A DNA stretch of 64,000 nt from Histoplasma ohiense (Eukaryota > Ascomycota > Eurotiomycetes > Onygenales > Ajellomycetaceae): assembly GCA_017607445.1 (NCBI GenBank), contig JAEVHH010000006.1, forward strand, positions 2,914,001-2,978,000, read 5' to 3'. The notes under the pieces were generated by a model. The model saw only the letters and a list, made by a program, of their open reading frames with translations. It did not search any database and had not been told where the DNA came from. Position 1 is the first letter of the stretch, and every line of letters begins with the position of its first letter. The translations under genes were made by a program, and so were the position numbers. Below are positions 11,280 to 20,773 of the stretch, one piece after another.

Positions 11280-11287
11280 GTGATTTT
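11280..11287. repeat. Target-site duplication of hAT-1 (left)
   Basis: GTGATTTT, duplicated exactly at 17116-17123. Eight base pairs is the diagnostic length for hAT insertions. Removing the element and one copy restores the LINE-L sequence seen uninterrupted near 25530. Confidence 0.95.
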
Positions 11288-11296
11288 TAGACTGAC
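11288..11296. repeat. hAT-1 terminal inverted repeat, left
   Basis: TAGACTGAC, perfect inverse of 17107-17115. Confidence 0.9.
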
Positions 11297-11299
11297 CAG

Positions 11300-11376
11300 T
11301 GGGACCATGAATTTCACATTTGATTTGGTTTGATTTGGTCCCAGTCCATTTCTTGGCGTGATTTCCAGTGGGACCA
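11300..11376. promoter_or_regulatory. hAT-1 left subterminal repeats
   Basis: TGGGACCA occurs at 11300-11307 and 11369-11376, and inverted as TGGTCCCA at 11336-11343. The motif recurs at the other end. Subterminal repeats of this kind are transposase binding sites in hAT elements; that role here is inferred from position. Confidence 0.7.
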
Positions 11377-11626
11377 GGATCAGAATGAGAGTGTAAAGGA
11401 ATCAAAATTTTCAGAAATGAAGTGTAAAAGAACCAGATTTAGATCTAACATGACTATTATGAAATCAACAAAATTTATTATTTCATGCAAAATGACTGAC
11501 TATGAAAAACAAGAACATGATCTGGAACTGATCATGATTTTAGCTCAAGTTTGATCCTGTTCTGATGATTATGTAATACATGACAATTGATAACAATTAT
11601 TGATAACACTCACAAACTCATTAATA

Positions 11627-14021
11627 CTATATACAATCACAGCTAATTTTTTCCTCCACTATATCATTGAAAGAGAATTCTGCCACAATAGAATTCTTAT
11701 CAACAATTTCTTTTTCTTTTTCATATTTAATCATCATCAATTTCTTTACAGTTTCTTCTTGCAATTGATCACAGCAATAGTGACAAATATCTTGACTTGA
11801 GTTAAACTTTCTCTTCATATCAACTTCTGTCAATGAAATTGTCAGAATATCATATGTCATCATTGCCACTGTTGGATACTGACTGCTGATCATCCTCCAC
11901 AGATCTAAAATAGATTTTTCTTTGATATTAACAGAATCATCATATAGATAGCAGTCAAATTCAGTGTTGCAAGAATTTTATTTGCTCAGATTTTCAGCAG
12001 CAATCAATGAGTGCAAATTCTTAATCAATATTAGTAACAGATTAATATCAATATCTCAGTGAGTATTATAAAAAAAAAGTTACTAATCAAAGAATCATGC
12101 TCTATTGACTCTTCAATTTGAGTATTATTCTGTTCATATTGTCAATAGTTGTCATTGTAGTATGTCTGAGTTATATCAACATAGATTTGTTGTTCTTCTG
12201 CCGTTCAATCCTCAGAAGTATATGCATTGATTCAATGAGAGAGATCAAGTACAGCAGCAACAGCATAGTAATCAGCAAATGATTGATTGATTCTTGTATA
12301 ATATTCTACAAGTTTGTCTTGTGCTCTTTCAATTGCTGCAGAAATAACTCTATTTCAGAATTGTTCTTCTTATACACAAATCATCTGCATTTTCAAATGA
12401 GTAAATAAACTGTTGTATACTCATCAAGAAGCTTGCATCATGGTGTTACTGTAATAGACACAGTCTTTGTTGTTTTGTAAAAGATAAACAACAGTTCAAC
12501 AACATATTTTAACTGTGTCCACTCTGTATCAGAAAGTTTCAGAGCACAAATTTTCTCTTACTCAGAATTCTGAACTCAATGATTCACAGCATTTTTTAGT
12601 CAAAGTGCTCAAACTGTCATCTTATAAGTAGAACTTCACTGTGTTCAAACATCTTGTATCATATTAAGAGAAGGAACTGAGCTGTGGATGACTTGAATAT
12701 TGTGGAATTGTTGTTGTTGTTTGAGAGAAGTACTGATTGCATTGATGATATAATGAATCTAAAAAAAGATAATGAGATAGTTAGCAAATTGATCAATTTT
12801 CACTGAAGCATTATCAAATATCATTACCTTGTGAAGAGTTGATGAGAATGTGATGTGCATAACAATTTCAACATTATTCTCATCAAAACAACTGATCAGT
12901 TCTGTGTTTTCAGATTCAATGTTCAGGCCTTTAATCAATGCTTGAACAACAAGCTGAATAATATATGCAATACAGAGAATATGCTCACATTTATCATTCC
13001 ATCTATACAATACCAGTTTTTGTTTCAGACTCTGTATCATAATCAAGTTGTTTGCTGCATTGTCTGTTGTGATTGCAAGAAGATCTGATGAAATATCTCA
13101 GTAATCATTTTTAATGATTGTCATGAGAACATCAGTCATATATTCATCTGTATGACTGCTCTTCAATTGTTCAAAGTCAATCAATTTCTCTTCATAATTT
13201 CAATCCTCATCAATAAAATAACAAACTGCACTCAAAAAGAATAGATTGTTGATGCTTGTTCATGCATCCACTGCCAGTGATATCTTCTGTTGTTTCTTCA
13301 ACAGAAGTTCAAGTTGTCACATATCATTGTTGTAATGTGTATTCAGAGAAGAGTGGAGACTGAATTGATGAGGAATTTGAATATATGAATTAAGCATTTG
13401 CAGTAGAGTTTGAAATTCCGAGTTTTCAACAGCACACAGTGGAAGATTCAATGATATACATAGACATAGAAGTTGTTCTCAAAAGTTGTCTGATGAAAGA
13501 GTTGAAATTGAAAGATCAACATCAGTTTATTGTTGTTTTCACATGTTTTCCTGCAAAATAGTACATAAGCATTACCAAATATCATTACCATTAATGAGAG
13601 TAGATGATATAAGTATCAGTTCATGAAGAATATTCTGATGTTTTCCTCTAAGCTGTAGACAATCAGCAGATTTCAAATGTTGTGTGATTTCTTCTGATTC
13701 ATGTCCACTCCAGAATGAATGTTTTTGTATGAAGTTGCAATGATTACAGCAGAGAAATGGCTCTTCAGTGATCTTCACAGCAACTTGTTGAAAGTTTTTT
13801 CATAGATCTTCTCATTGTCTATACTGGCTTTTCCATAGATTGCATTGTTTTTCATCATCAAGAAAAAAAGAAGTATGCATCCATCAGACTTGAAAGAGCT
13901 CATTTTGTGAGAACTTATAAACAACATAAATTGTTTGATCCACTCTTATTTCTATAAGATCTTGAACCTTCATTAAAGAAGGTGATGAATTCCCTGATTC
14001 AGCAATTACTGAAGTTGTCAT
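11627..14021 (-). pseudogene. hAT transposase (BED finger, RNase H-like core, dimerisation domain), broken
   Basis: About 800 codons, a normal length for a hAT transposase that cuts and pastes its own element. I start it at the Met of MTTSVIAESGNSS (14021). A BED-type zinc finger lies at about 13790-13640 (CCNHC, then ITQHLKSADC). The core holds a DA.TS segment near 13270 whose Trp is now TGA, TDNAANN near 13060 (catalytic Asp region) and C.AYIIQL near 12970. The C-terminal dimerisation domain is at about 11890-11700 (QYPTVAMMTYDILTISL). The central frame is long and interrupted mainly by TGA, so it is a decayed gene and not a shadow. I did not resolve introns. Confidence 0.85.
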
Positions 14022-14559
14022 AATGAATATAAATGATAAGAAATTATGTGTAAAATGAATTCTGAGAATAAAAAGATTAAGAAATTGGTTCAATTTGATT
14101 GGGATTTTTTTTTACCCCTTTTTCATTAACCCATTCTAATTGGTTAGAACACTAGTAGAATATATTTATAAACAACAACAAATAAAACACATTATGATCA
14201 AATAGAAAAGAATGATAATGAAAATATTGAAGATATTATTAAGATTTATAAGTGCTGAAAAGTTGATTCATTAGACATATTATCTATCTCTAATATATCA
14301 CAATTTCACAGTATGAATTTATCAGCTTTCATTGTTTACTGATACTAAACATAAAGTCACACACAACTTACAAGTATACATATACATATATATATATATA
14401 TATCATGAGCATAATATCGCTACAATAATATATGCTCACAACAAAGAATTGTATAATGTAAAATATCAAATAAAATTTGTAATCTCTGATAATTATAATA
14501 ATACAATTAATTTAGCAAAAATATAAAAAAACAAACATGCAAAAAAAATTTTTTTCTTA
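14022..14559. other. hAT-1 internal spacer with AT microsatellite
   Basis: Between the transposase start and the next coding-like region. It is very AT-rich and includes a (TA)n run at about 14385-14402 and a poly-T run near 14105. It probably contains the transposase promoter, but no specific site is recognisable. Confidence 0.4.
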
Positions 14560-15850
14560 GATCATTTTCTCTTCTACTCTTCTTCTTTCACTTTCTTCTT
14601 CTTCTTCTCTTCTTCTTTCTCTTCATTCTTCACAATTCAATTCTTCTCTTTCTTCTTCTCTCTCTTCTTCTTCTTCTCATCTGAGAAAACAATCATCTCA
14701 AAATCCTTCTCAGCTATCTTCTTAGATGAGAGAGAACTCTCCTCTCTTTTCATCAGATTCATTTGAGCTTCAAAATCCTGCATTTTCTAATCTGCTGTCT
14801 CAGATTCTATCTCTGTAGCAAGTAAATTAGCATGTTTAGAAAGCAACACTGTCTTCTCAATGTTCTGAATCATTGAGTGCATACAAGATCTAAACAAGGC
14901 TTCAATCTCATGATTCTCTTCAGAAGCCTGCTAATCAATTAGACCACAGAATCATTATCAAAAAGTATTATCAATAAATATATTCAAAATACAATCTATC
15001 AGCTTGAGCTTCTTTGTCTTGCAGACAAGCACATCTTCAATCTTCTTCTGACAGTGCTTTTTCACAGCTGTCATCTTCTCAGCTCTCTCTCTCTTCATCT
15101 TGACTTCAAATTATTTTCATGAGCACTTCTGATTTCAGTGCTGCTGCATCAGCAACTCCACTGCTTTCTTCTCCAACTTCTCACATGTTGAGTCATCAGC
15201 ATCATTTCTTTCATAATATTAGTCAAATTTCAGCAGAAGTGTTACTCAAGATTGTTATCAATCTGCTCTATTGCAGAGTTTTTTCAAGACAATATGATAT
15301 ATCTTACAGTCAGTCTCTCCACACTTGAAGAATTCTTTCTCTTTCCTCTCAAGATGATGATGATGCTTGCATATTTTAGTGATATACAGAGCCATCAAAT
15401 GTTTCTTGAAGAAGGAGACAGACATATTTTCAGCAGAAGAGAGAGAGAGAAATGCATTCTGATTGTAATGATGAAGATTTCTAGAGAAAAAAAATATATT
15501 GTTTTTATAAATTGCTATACACACAGAAATGTGATGACAAGAACAGAGATATATCAAAGAATTCAAGAAGAAAGAAAATCTACATCTATATGTGATGAGA
15601 AATTACATATCTCATAGCAACACTGTTTGCATTTTTGTGCTACTTGTTGATATCATATACTCCATGCATGCAGTTGCTCTGCAAGCTATATTATGACTGA
15701 ATGCAGATGAGATATTTCTTTGTTGCTATAGAGATTATTTGCATATACAATCTCTCAGTTTAACATCCACTCATATTTTTCTTTTTCTTTGTTCTTTCTT
15801 TCTTCTCTCTTCAACCCATCATAATTCTGCTGCAGTATGTTAACTATTAA
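14560..15850 (-). pseudogene. hAT-1 accessory gene, Lys/Glu-rich coiled-coil protein
   Basis: Minus-strand coding-like region, not recognised. From its 5' side there is a Lys/Glu-rich start (KREERKNKEKEKYEW near 15800), a Cys cluster (KCKQCCYEIC near 15640), a segment SVSFFKKHLMALYI...FFKCGETDCKIYH (15430-15290), and KRERAEKMTAVKKHC near 15090. A helical segment, EIEALFRSCMHSMIQNIEKT, is near 14900. The end is strongly charged (DEKKKKREKKKEKN, then Glu/Lys runs). Several TGA and a few TAA/TAG interrupt it, and exon boundaries are uncertain (pyrimidine tract and AG near 15485). It may be element cargo. The low-complexity end alone would not be convincing. Confidence 0.4.
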
Positions 15851-16017
15851 AAGCAATATGAATATCTCAATGTTTTCTGTGAATGAATACTGATTAATTA
15901 ATTGATTCTATCTAGCAAATTCAGCACTGTAAGTCTCTGTTCTTCTCTTTCTGAAATCTACACATTCATTCTCTGTGTCCATCCCCTCTTCCTCCCCACC
16001 CCCCCTCAGTGAAAAAA

Positions 16018-16616
16018 TGGTCCATGATAAGGATATTTCTCATCAGAGGGCCATGCCAACCACTGCTGCTGCTCACAAGACAGCATATGAACAGTGAGTG
16101 GCAGAGTGAAAAGCAGTCTGAGCTCATCATCATGAACAGCATCCCAATGCTCACCATGCTGTGTGAAAGATGCACAACCCCCACCCTCATATGAAAAAAG
16201 TAAATAAGCAGAGTATGAAATTCAAAGTAACATTTTTTGATAACACTAGATACTGATATAAGAGTAGAGACTATTCATAAGATCTGATATTATCAGAAGT
16301 CTGAGAATCTCATTTTCCTCAAGACTGCATTTGTCTGTCTTGTCTGAGAGATTGATGAGAGAAAGTATCACTTCCAGCATTCCACTCTTGATGCTCTTCA
16401 AGTCACAGTCAAGATCACATTGATCACACTTTTTGAGTGTATGATATTATGTGAAAATCAATGTAACAATATCTCACTAATCATTTCACAGATGGTTTTA
16501 AGATCATGATTCATTGTGAACAGATGACTCTCACTGTGAGAGATATTAGATTGATGATGAAGATTACTCAAGAATTGAGTAGCAATTTTTTTGATGATTA
16601 TAGATTGAAGAAATGA
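16018..16616 (+). pseudogene. Possible His-rich coding remnant on the plus strand of hAT-1
   Basis: The frame starting MVHDKDISHQRAMPTT runs about 75 codons interrupted only by TGA. It is His-rich (AHHHEHQHPNAHH, then KMHNPHPHMKK) and continues KVTFFDNTRY. Further segments in other frames (YHFQHSTLDALQVTVKITL near 16360-16420; CEQMTLTVRDIRLMMKITQE at 16520-16580) could be later exons, with a candidate intron ending ACTAATCATTTCACAG near 16490. A pyrimidine-rich stretch ending CAG lies just upstream (15980-16008). I do not recognise the protein. It could be chance, but TGA-only breaks match decayed genes elsewhere in the window. Confidence 0.3.
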
Positions 16617-16619
16617 GTT

Positions 16620-16977
16620 TTTTTCATTTATTTGTTTATTTATTTTTTTATTTTTTTTTTTTTTGCTGAAAGTTTTTGTTTTTTTTTTTTTATAATATTC
16701 TCAGTTGTTGTTTTTGTTTTTTTTTTTTTAATTTTCAAAATGCCTACAGACATATGATGATATTTCTGTTGTTGACATCAAAAAGATAACAATATTTGAT
16801 AACACTCACATCATAATTAGCCACCATCCAGCATAAAGATATATGTATTATGTAATTATGAGTAAGTCATGGTCTCATTTGGTTCTGTTTTGTAAAATGA
16901 GACCAAATGGGACTGTGACTCAGAAATCAAGATAAGAACAGTATTTGAGATCTAAATATTTCTCATAAACAGTGAAA
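16620..16977. other. hAT-1 right internal region, T-rich
   Basis: Long T runs (16640-16735) and AT-rich sequence without an ORF. A degenerate inverted pair (TGGTCTCATTTGGTTCTG and ATGAGACCAAATGGGACT) lies at about 16870-16914. No gene seen. Confidence 0.4.
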
Positions 16978-17068
16978 TGGGACCAGAGCTATAATACAAA
17001 CAGTGTAAAGTGACTGGTTTGAAAAACAATATATGGGACCAGAACTAAAATATATGAGAATGGGATCA
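16978..17068. promoter_or_regulatory. hAT-1 right subterminal repeats
   Basis: TGGGACCA at 16978-16985 and 17034-17041, with the variant TGGGATCA at 17061-17068. They match the left-end motif and are likely transposase binding sites. Confidence 0.65.
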
Positions 17069-17106
17069 ATTTTAAAATTGATCATGATCTCATACACAGT
17101 CACACA

Positions 17107-17115
17107 GTCAGTCTA
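17107..17115. repeat. hAT-1 terminal inverted repeat, right
   Basis: GTCAGTCTA, the inverse of the left end, directly followed by GTGATTTT (17116-17123), the right target-site duplication. Confidence 0.9.
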
Positions 17116-17123
17116 GTGATTTT

Positions 17124-17990
17124 GATCTGAGCTCTGCTCTGCTGTGTCTGAGATGTTGTTGACAGCATAGTAATTATAGACTGATGATCTGAGCTGCAGT
17201 GTAAATCTTGATGCACTGAAGTGAGAGCAAAGATTATATTGAAGAAGATGAGATCAATCATATAATCTATTATATAAGTTGAAATATCTATCTCTTTCAC
17301 AAAGTTTATTCTGTGTTCACTGACTCACTGAACAAGCTTCTCTTCTCAGGGCAGATTTACTGTCTCTGATTCAAAGATATCATATCATACATTGAAATTC
17401 TCATCTATCAGACAGTGGGCTGGTGGACTCAAATTGATCAGATAGTTCATGACTGTGTCTGTCTCAGACTGTCTGTACACATTGAGAATGTAGTAGTCAT
17501 TGACACTGATTCACAGTAGATCTTTGTTTTGCACAGATTGATATTACTGTGCTCTTATCTTTGAATTCTTGTGTATATATGTCATGATTCAGAGCCTCTT
17601 CTCCTCTCACTGTTTCAGATTAGTATCATCTCAGTGATCTATAGATGCAAAGCATTTATATGCTGAATGATTAAAAGTTTTGATATCAGAGTGTATGTAA
17701 GACTTCTGTATACAGATTATTTCACAGCTCTGCTCAAAAGCAAGCTGTAGAGCTGCTGTGTGACAGAAAGCTGTTCTGACTGTATTTACTCAGAAGATCT
17801 GTAGAGAGTGATTTTTCTGTTGATTGTTTCTACAGTGTCAGCTGTATCACTGATGTTGATATTCTAATATAAGAAGTTATTTGATGAGCTACTGTTAAAG
17901 TTCATCTGCAGAATGAGATTGAAGAGTTTCAGATCTGTTGTCTGCATACTGAGATTAGACTGCTCTTTGACTGCTTGACTGTGCTGTCAC
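17124..17990 (-). pseudogene. LINE-L ORF2 N-terminal endonuclease region (L1)
   Basis: Decayed apurinic-type endonuclease domain. The most recognisable piece is DLIFFNIIFALTSVHQDLHC followed by SSDH at 17270-17190; the SDH triad is characteristic of LINE endonucleases. The upstream part is full of TGA. The exact ORF2 start was not resolved. Confidence 0.7.
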
Positions 17991-18059
17991 TCTGCTGTGC
18001 AGACTGAGTGTCATCTGATGTGAGTCATCTGTCAAATAATATCCTCTTCACTGATGAAG

Positions 18060-18489
18060 CTCTGAGTAGCCACTCACTTATGAGATACTAGCTCAGTGAG
18101 CTGTGTTGACTGAGTTGATTGAGTGAATGATGTAGATATCATCACTGCAATCATTGATACTGACTGTGTTGATAATGATTGCCACTTTTGAGTATCTCTG
18201 TGATATCTGTTGTCAAGACAGTGAACAGCTGCTAGCTTCTTTTGAGTTAGATGTCTGAGAATGCTGTTCATATATCTGAGTGTGACAGAGCAGTGCTGAT
18301 ACTCAGCTGAATAGAATTGACAGCAGTTGATATACTGTGATGCTCTCTTACACTTCACTTCTGTTGATTTTTTGTGCTGACTTGTGAGCTCACTGCAGTT
18401 GAAGTATCTCATCAGTCATACATACTTTGATGAGTAGCAGTATCTCTGATATTCTGAGTCATATCTCACTATCAGAGATCTTTTCTCAA
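18060..18489 (-). pseudogene. LINE-L ORF1 C-terminal zinc-knuckle region (L1)
   Basis: ORF1 of Tad/I-type LINEs is a gag-like nucleic acid-binding protein. Here the minus-strand frame at 18412-18074 has Cys/His knuckles (FNCSELTSQHK, then CKRASQYINCCQF and EYQHC) and a Ser/Thr-rich end. LINE-T copy T1 inserted in ORF1 at 18490 and splits it from its N-terminal half at 20774-21881. Confidence 0.75.
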
Positions 18490-20350
18490 GCAATTATGGT
18501 GAGAACTCCAAGCTATGTGGATGATTTAGGCCTAGTTGTAAGCTCAGAATCAATTGTGAATAACTGCAATTTGATTGAGCAAGCAGCAACTGAAATGATT
18601 GAAAAAGCAAAATCAAAAAACATTGTTTTTGATATGGACAAAACTGAATTAATTCATTTTTATCCAAATTTCAGAGAAAAAGATACTGAAGTTAAGCTTT
18701 TAAGTCATTCAGTTAAACCTAAAAACTCAGTTAGATGGCTTGGTGTCTGGTTAGATTCTCAATTGAATTTTAAATCTCATGTGCAAATAAAAACTGCAAA
18801 TGCTGAAAGAATTTTAAACAGTATATTGAGACTTTCAAATACTGAAAGAGGTCTGACATTTCAAGCAATGAGACAATTATATATGGCCTGTGTGACCTCT
18901 GTTTCAGATTATGCAGTTCAGGTGTGGTGGAGAGGTCAAAAACACTTTATAGAAAGGTTTCAAAAACTTCAAAACTCAGCTTTAAGAAAGATTCTAGGAG
19001 TATTCAAAACTACTCCAATTAAAGCTATGGAAATTGAAGCCTCTATTTCTCCACCACAAGTGAGATTTGATAAAATCTGTATGAATTATGCTCTCAGAAT
19101 TATGAAGCTATATTCACATCATTCTATTAGAAAGAGAGTTTCAAGTTCTTTTCCAAATGAGTCAAATGGATTAGAATTAGATTGGGAACTTTATCTTGAT
19201 TGGAATGAGACTGATTTATCTGAAAATTCAAGTTCTTTACAAAGAAGAAGGATACCATCTCAGTTATTTAGAATTTGCTCAATGATTAAGAACTGTTTCT
19301 CTAGTTTAAATGTAGAGAGAGTAGCTATTGAAAATCTCTCTCCTTGGAAGAAAAGTCTTGATAATCTTGTTGATTTAAACATTAGTCAACTTTCAAAAGA
19401 AGATCAGACTCAAGAACATTTAAAGCTTTTGAAACAAGTGAAAAATAAAGCAATTCTTATATACACTGATGGCTCAAAATGTGAGAAAACAGGCAATCTT
19501 GGAGCTGGAATAGCATATTCAGAAAATGATAAAAACTATATTCTTGATTCTTGGCAAATTGGAAAAGAGTCAGAAGTTTTTAATGCTGAATTATTTGCAA
19601 TTTCAAGAGCTTTCAAATTGATTGAAATGAAGATTGAACAATGGAAAAGATTTGAGCATATTTGGATATTCTCTGATAGTCAAGCAGGGCTTAAAAGACT
19701 TCAAAGTAATAAAATCAGCAGTGGACAGTCAATGCTAGAGCTGATTTTGAAAAGTCTTCAAAATATTCAAAGAAAAATCTCACTCAATTGTTCTATTCAT
19801 CTTCACTGGGTGCCTGCTCACATGGGTATATATGGCAATGAAATGGCTGATAAAGCTGCAAAAAGAGCCACTGAGTTAGAAGTCTGCTGTCAAAGAATTG
19901 TAACATGGTCTTTTATTAAAAGAAGAATAAGAGAATTATGTTTACAAAAGTGGCAAGATGTCTGGTTCATGCAAAGAAAAAAGTGTGCATTATTCCAGAT
20001 TTGAAACTAAGCCAAAGTGGAAGACTTGCTCAATAAAGTGTAAGAAGAAACTTTTTGCTACAATAATGCAGCTAAAGCTTGGACATGGACATTTCAAATC
20101 ATATTTAGCAAAGTTTAAAGATGATTTAAATGATCTATGTTCAGATTGTCAGTTATATGAAAATCCAGAGCATCTTCTGTTACTTTGTACAAAGTATTCA
20201 GAACTAAGATTGAGACTGAGAGAGAAGTATCAACTGAATCAGTTAAATTTGAGTTTGTTATTCAATACAAAAGCTGGAAATATGTTCTTAATTGAATATT
20301 TAAATGAGTCAAATGTTGCTACAAGAGCTTGTTTGAATAGTGTCACTTGA
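18490..20350 (+). pseudogene. LINE-T ORF2 C-terminal half, frameshifted
   Basis: Encodes the end of the reverse transcriptase (YVDD at 18514-18525, then FDMDKTELIHF), an RNase H domain (YTDGSKCEKTGNLGAGIAY, FNAELFAISRAF, FSDSQAGLKRL, HWVPAHMGIYGNEMADKAAK, which carry the acidic catalytic residues), and a Cys/His finger (CSDCQLYENPEHLLLLC). The coding frame is open from the T1 boundary. An upstream ATG at 18427 is in L1 and irrelevant. A run of six A at 19977-19982, against five in T2, shifts the frame and ends it at 20004; the remainder continues in another frame to 20350. All Arg codons I read are AGA or AGG. Confidence 0.92.
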
Positions 20351-20760
20351 TGATATTTAGATCAGTTGTTTTTGTTTATTTTATTTTGATCTTTTCTTTA
20401 ACTTTGTTTATTGTTAATTTTCATTTGTTTCAAGCAGTTTGTTTCATTATTTGTTGATAATAGTCATTGCAAATGTTTTTTCTTTTCTGTTGATTTTTAA
20501 TAGCTGCTGTCTTTTATAATATTTATTTCCTTTGTTTTGAAGTTGAGTTGTGCTAACTCATTGACATTCTTTTGATTTTATTTTTGGATTGAATAGTTTG
20601 AATAGTTGTTTGATTCTGGGCTGGAATTCTGTTAATGCATGTGTCAAATTGTTTTTGTATATTAGAATATTCTTGATTTGAAAAATCCTGAAGTATTTCA
20701 GGTAGATGTCATAGTCACTGACTGTATACATCTATAATTGAAGAATAATAATAATAATAA
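18490..20760 (+). mobile_element. LINE-T copy T1, 5'-truncated Tad/I-type LINE
   Basis: 2271 bp, starting inside the reverse transcriptase and ending in (TAA)n. It is flanked by GATCTTTTCTCAA at 18477-18489 and 20761-20773; removing T1 and one repeat restores the L0 sequence at about 26890-26920. The truncation and A-rich tail are normal for target-primed reverse transcription. Read by eye, it contains no CpG, yet it keeps TGG codons and GG/CC, unlike its host L1. It is young: nearly identical to T2. Confidence 0.95.
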
Positions 20761-20773
20761 GATCTTTTCTCAA
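20761..20773. repeat. Target-site duplication of T1 (right)
   Basis: GATCTTTTCTCAA, identical to 18477-18489. Confidence 0.95.

Larger units (their letters stand above)
7235..11287 (-). mobile_element. LINE-L copy L1, 3' two thirds
   Basis: Tad/I-type LINE on the minus strand: (TTTG)n tail complement, 3' UTR, a 9-bp minisatellite, zinc finger, RNase H and reverse transcriptase. At 11280-11287 it is interrupted by hAT-1 and resumes at 17116. Without the hAT and LINE-T inserts L1 is about 6.67 kb, matching intact L2 (6676 bp). It is heavily mutated. Confidence 0.9.
7842..11287 (-). pseudogene. LINE-L ORF2 (RT, RNase H, zinc finger), L1, 3' part
   Basis: Decayed ORF2. On the minus strand the reverse transcriptase lies at about 9900-11250 and contains FDY.DD near 10030. 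The RNase H region is at about 8850-9100, and a Cys/His finger related to the C..HNKSSEYL segment of L2 is near 8350-8420. Frames are broken mostly by TGA. The last stretch (8198-7842) is an open Ser/Thr/Ile/Asp-rich tract encoded by the 9-bp minisatellite. No activity is expected. Confidence 0.8.
11288..17115 (-). mobile_element. hAT-1, a 5.8-kb hAT DNA transposon inserted in LINE-L1
   Basis: Its ends are TAGACTGAC and GTCAGTCTA, a 9-bp terminal inverted repeat, with an 8-bp target duplication outside. Subterminal TGGGACCA motifs occur at both ends. A transposase gene lies on the minus strand at 11627-14021. The element is large for a single-gene hAT: about 3 kb to the right of the transposase holds two further coding-like regions. 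It is mutated less at GG/CC than the LINEs, but the transposase still carries TGA stops. Confidence 0.93.
17116..18489 (-). mobile_element. LINE-L copy L1, middle segment
   Basis: Continues L1 between hAT-1 and LINE-T copy T1. It carries the endonuclease part of ORF2 and the C-terminal part of ORF1 on the minus strand. GATCTTTTCTCAA at 18477-18489 is the left target-site duplication of T1. Confidence 0.9.

Noticed and set aside
15981..16008. Pyrimidine-rich stretch ending in CAG as a proven splice acceptor
   Set aside because: It looks like one, but no upstream exon could be identified, so it is mentioned only in the context of the possible plus-strand frame.
16620..16740. Poly-T stretch as a LINE or SINE tail
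   Set aside because: It lies inside hAT-1 with no target duplication or adjacent element body.
18427..20004. A 525-codon ORF as a functional host or LINE gene
   Set aside because: The ATG lies in the flanking LINE-L copy, the element is 5'-truncated within the reverse transcriptase, and the frame ends by a homopolymer frameshift.
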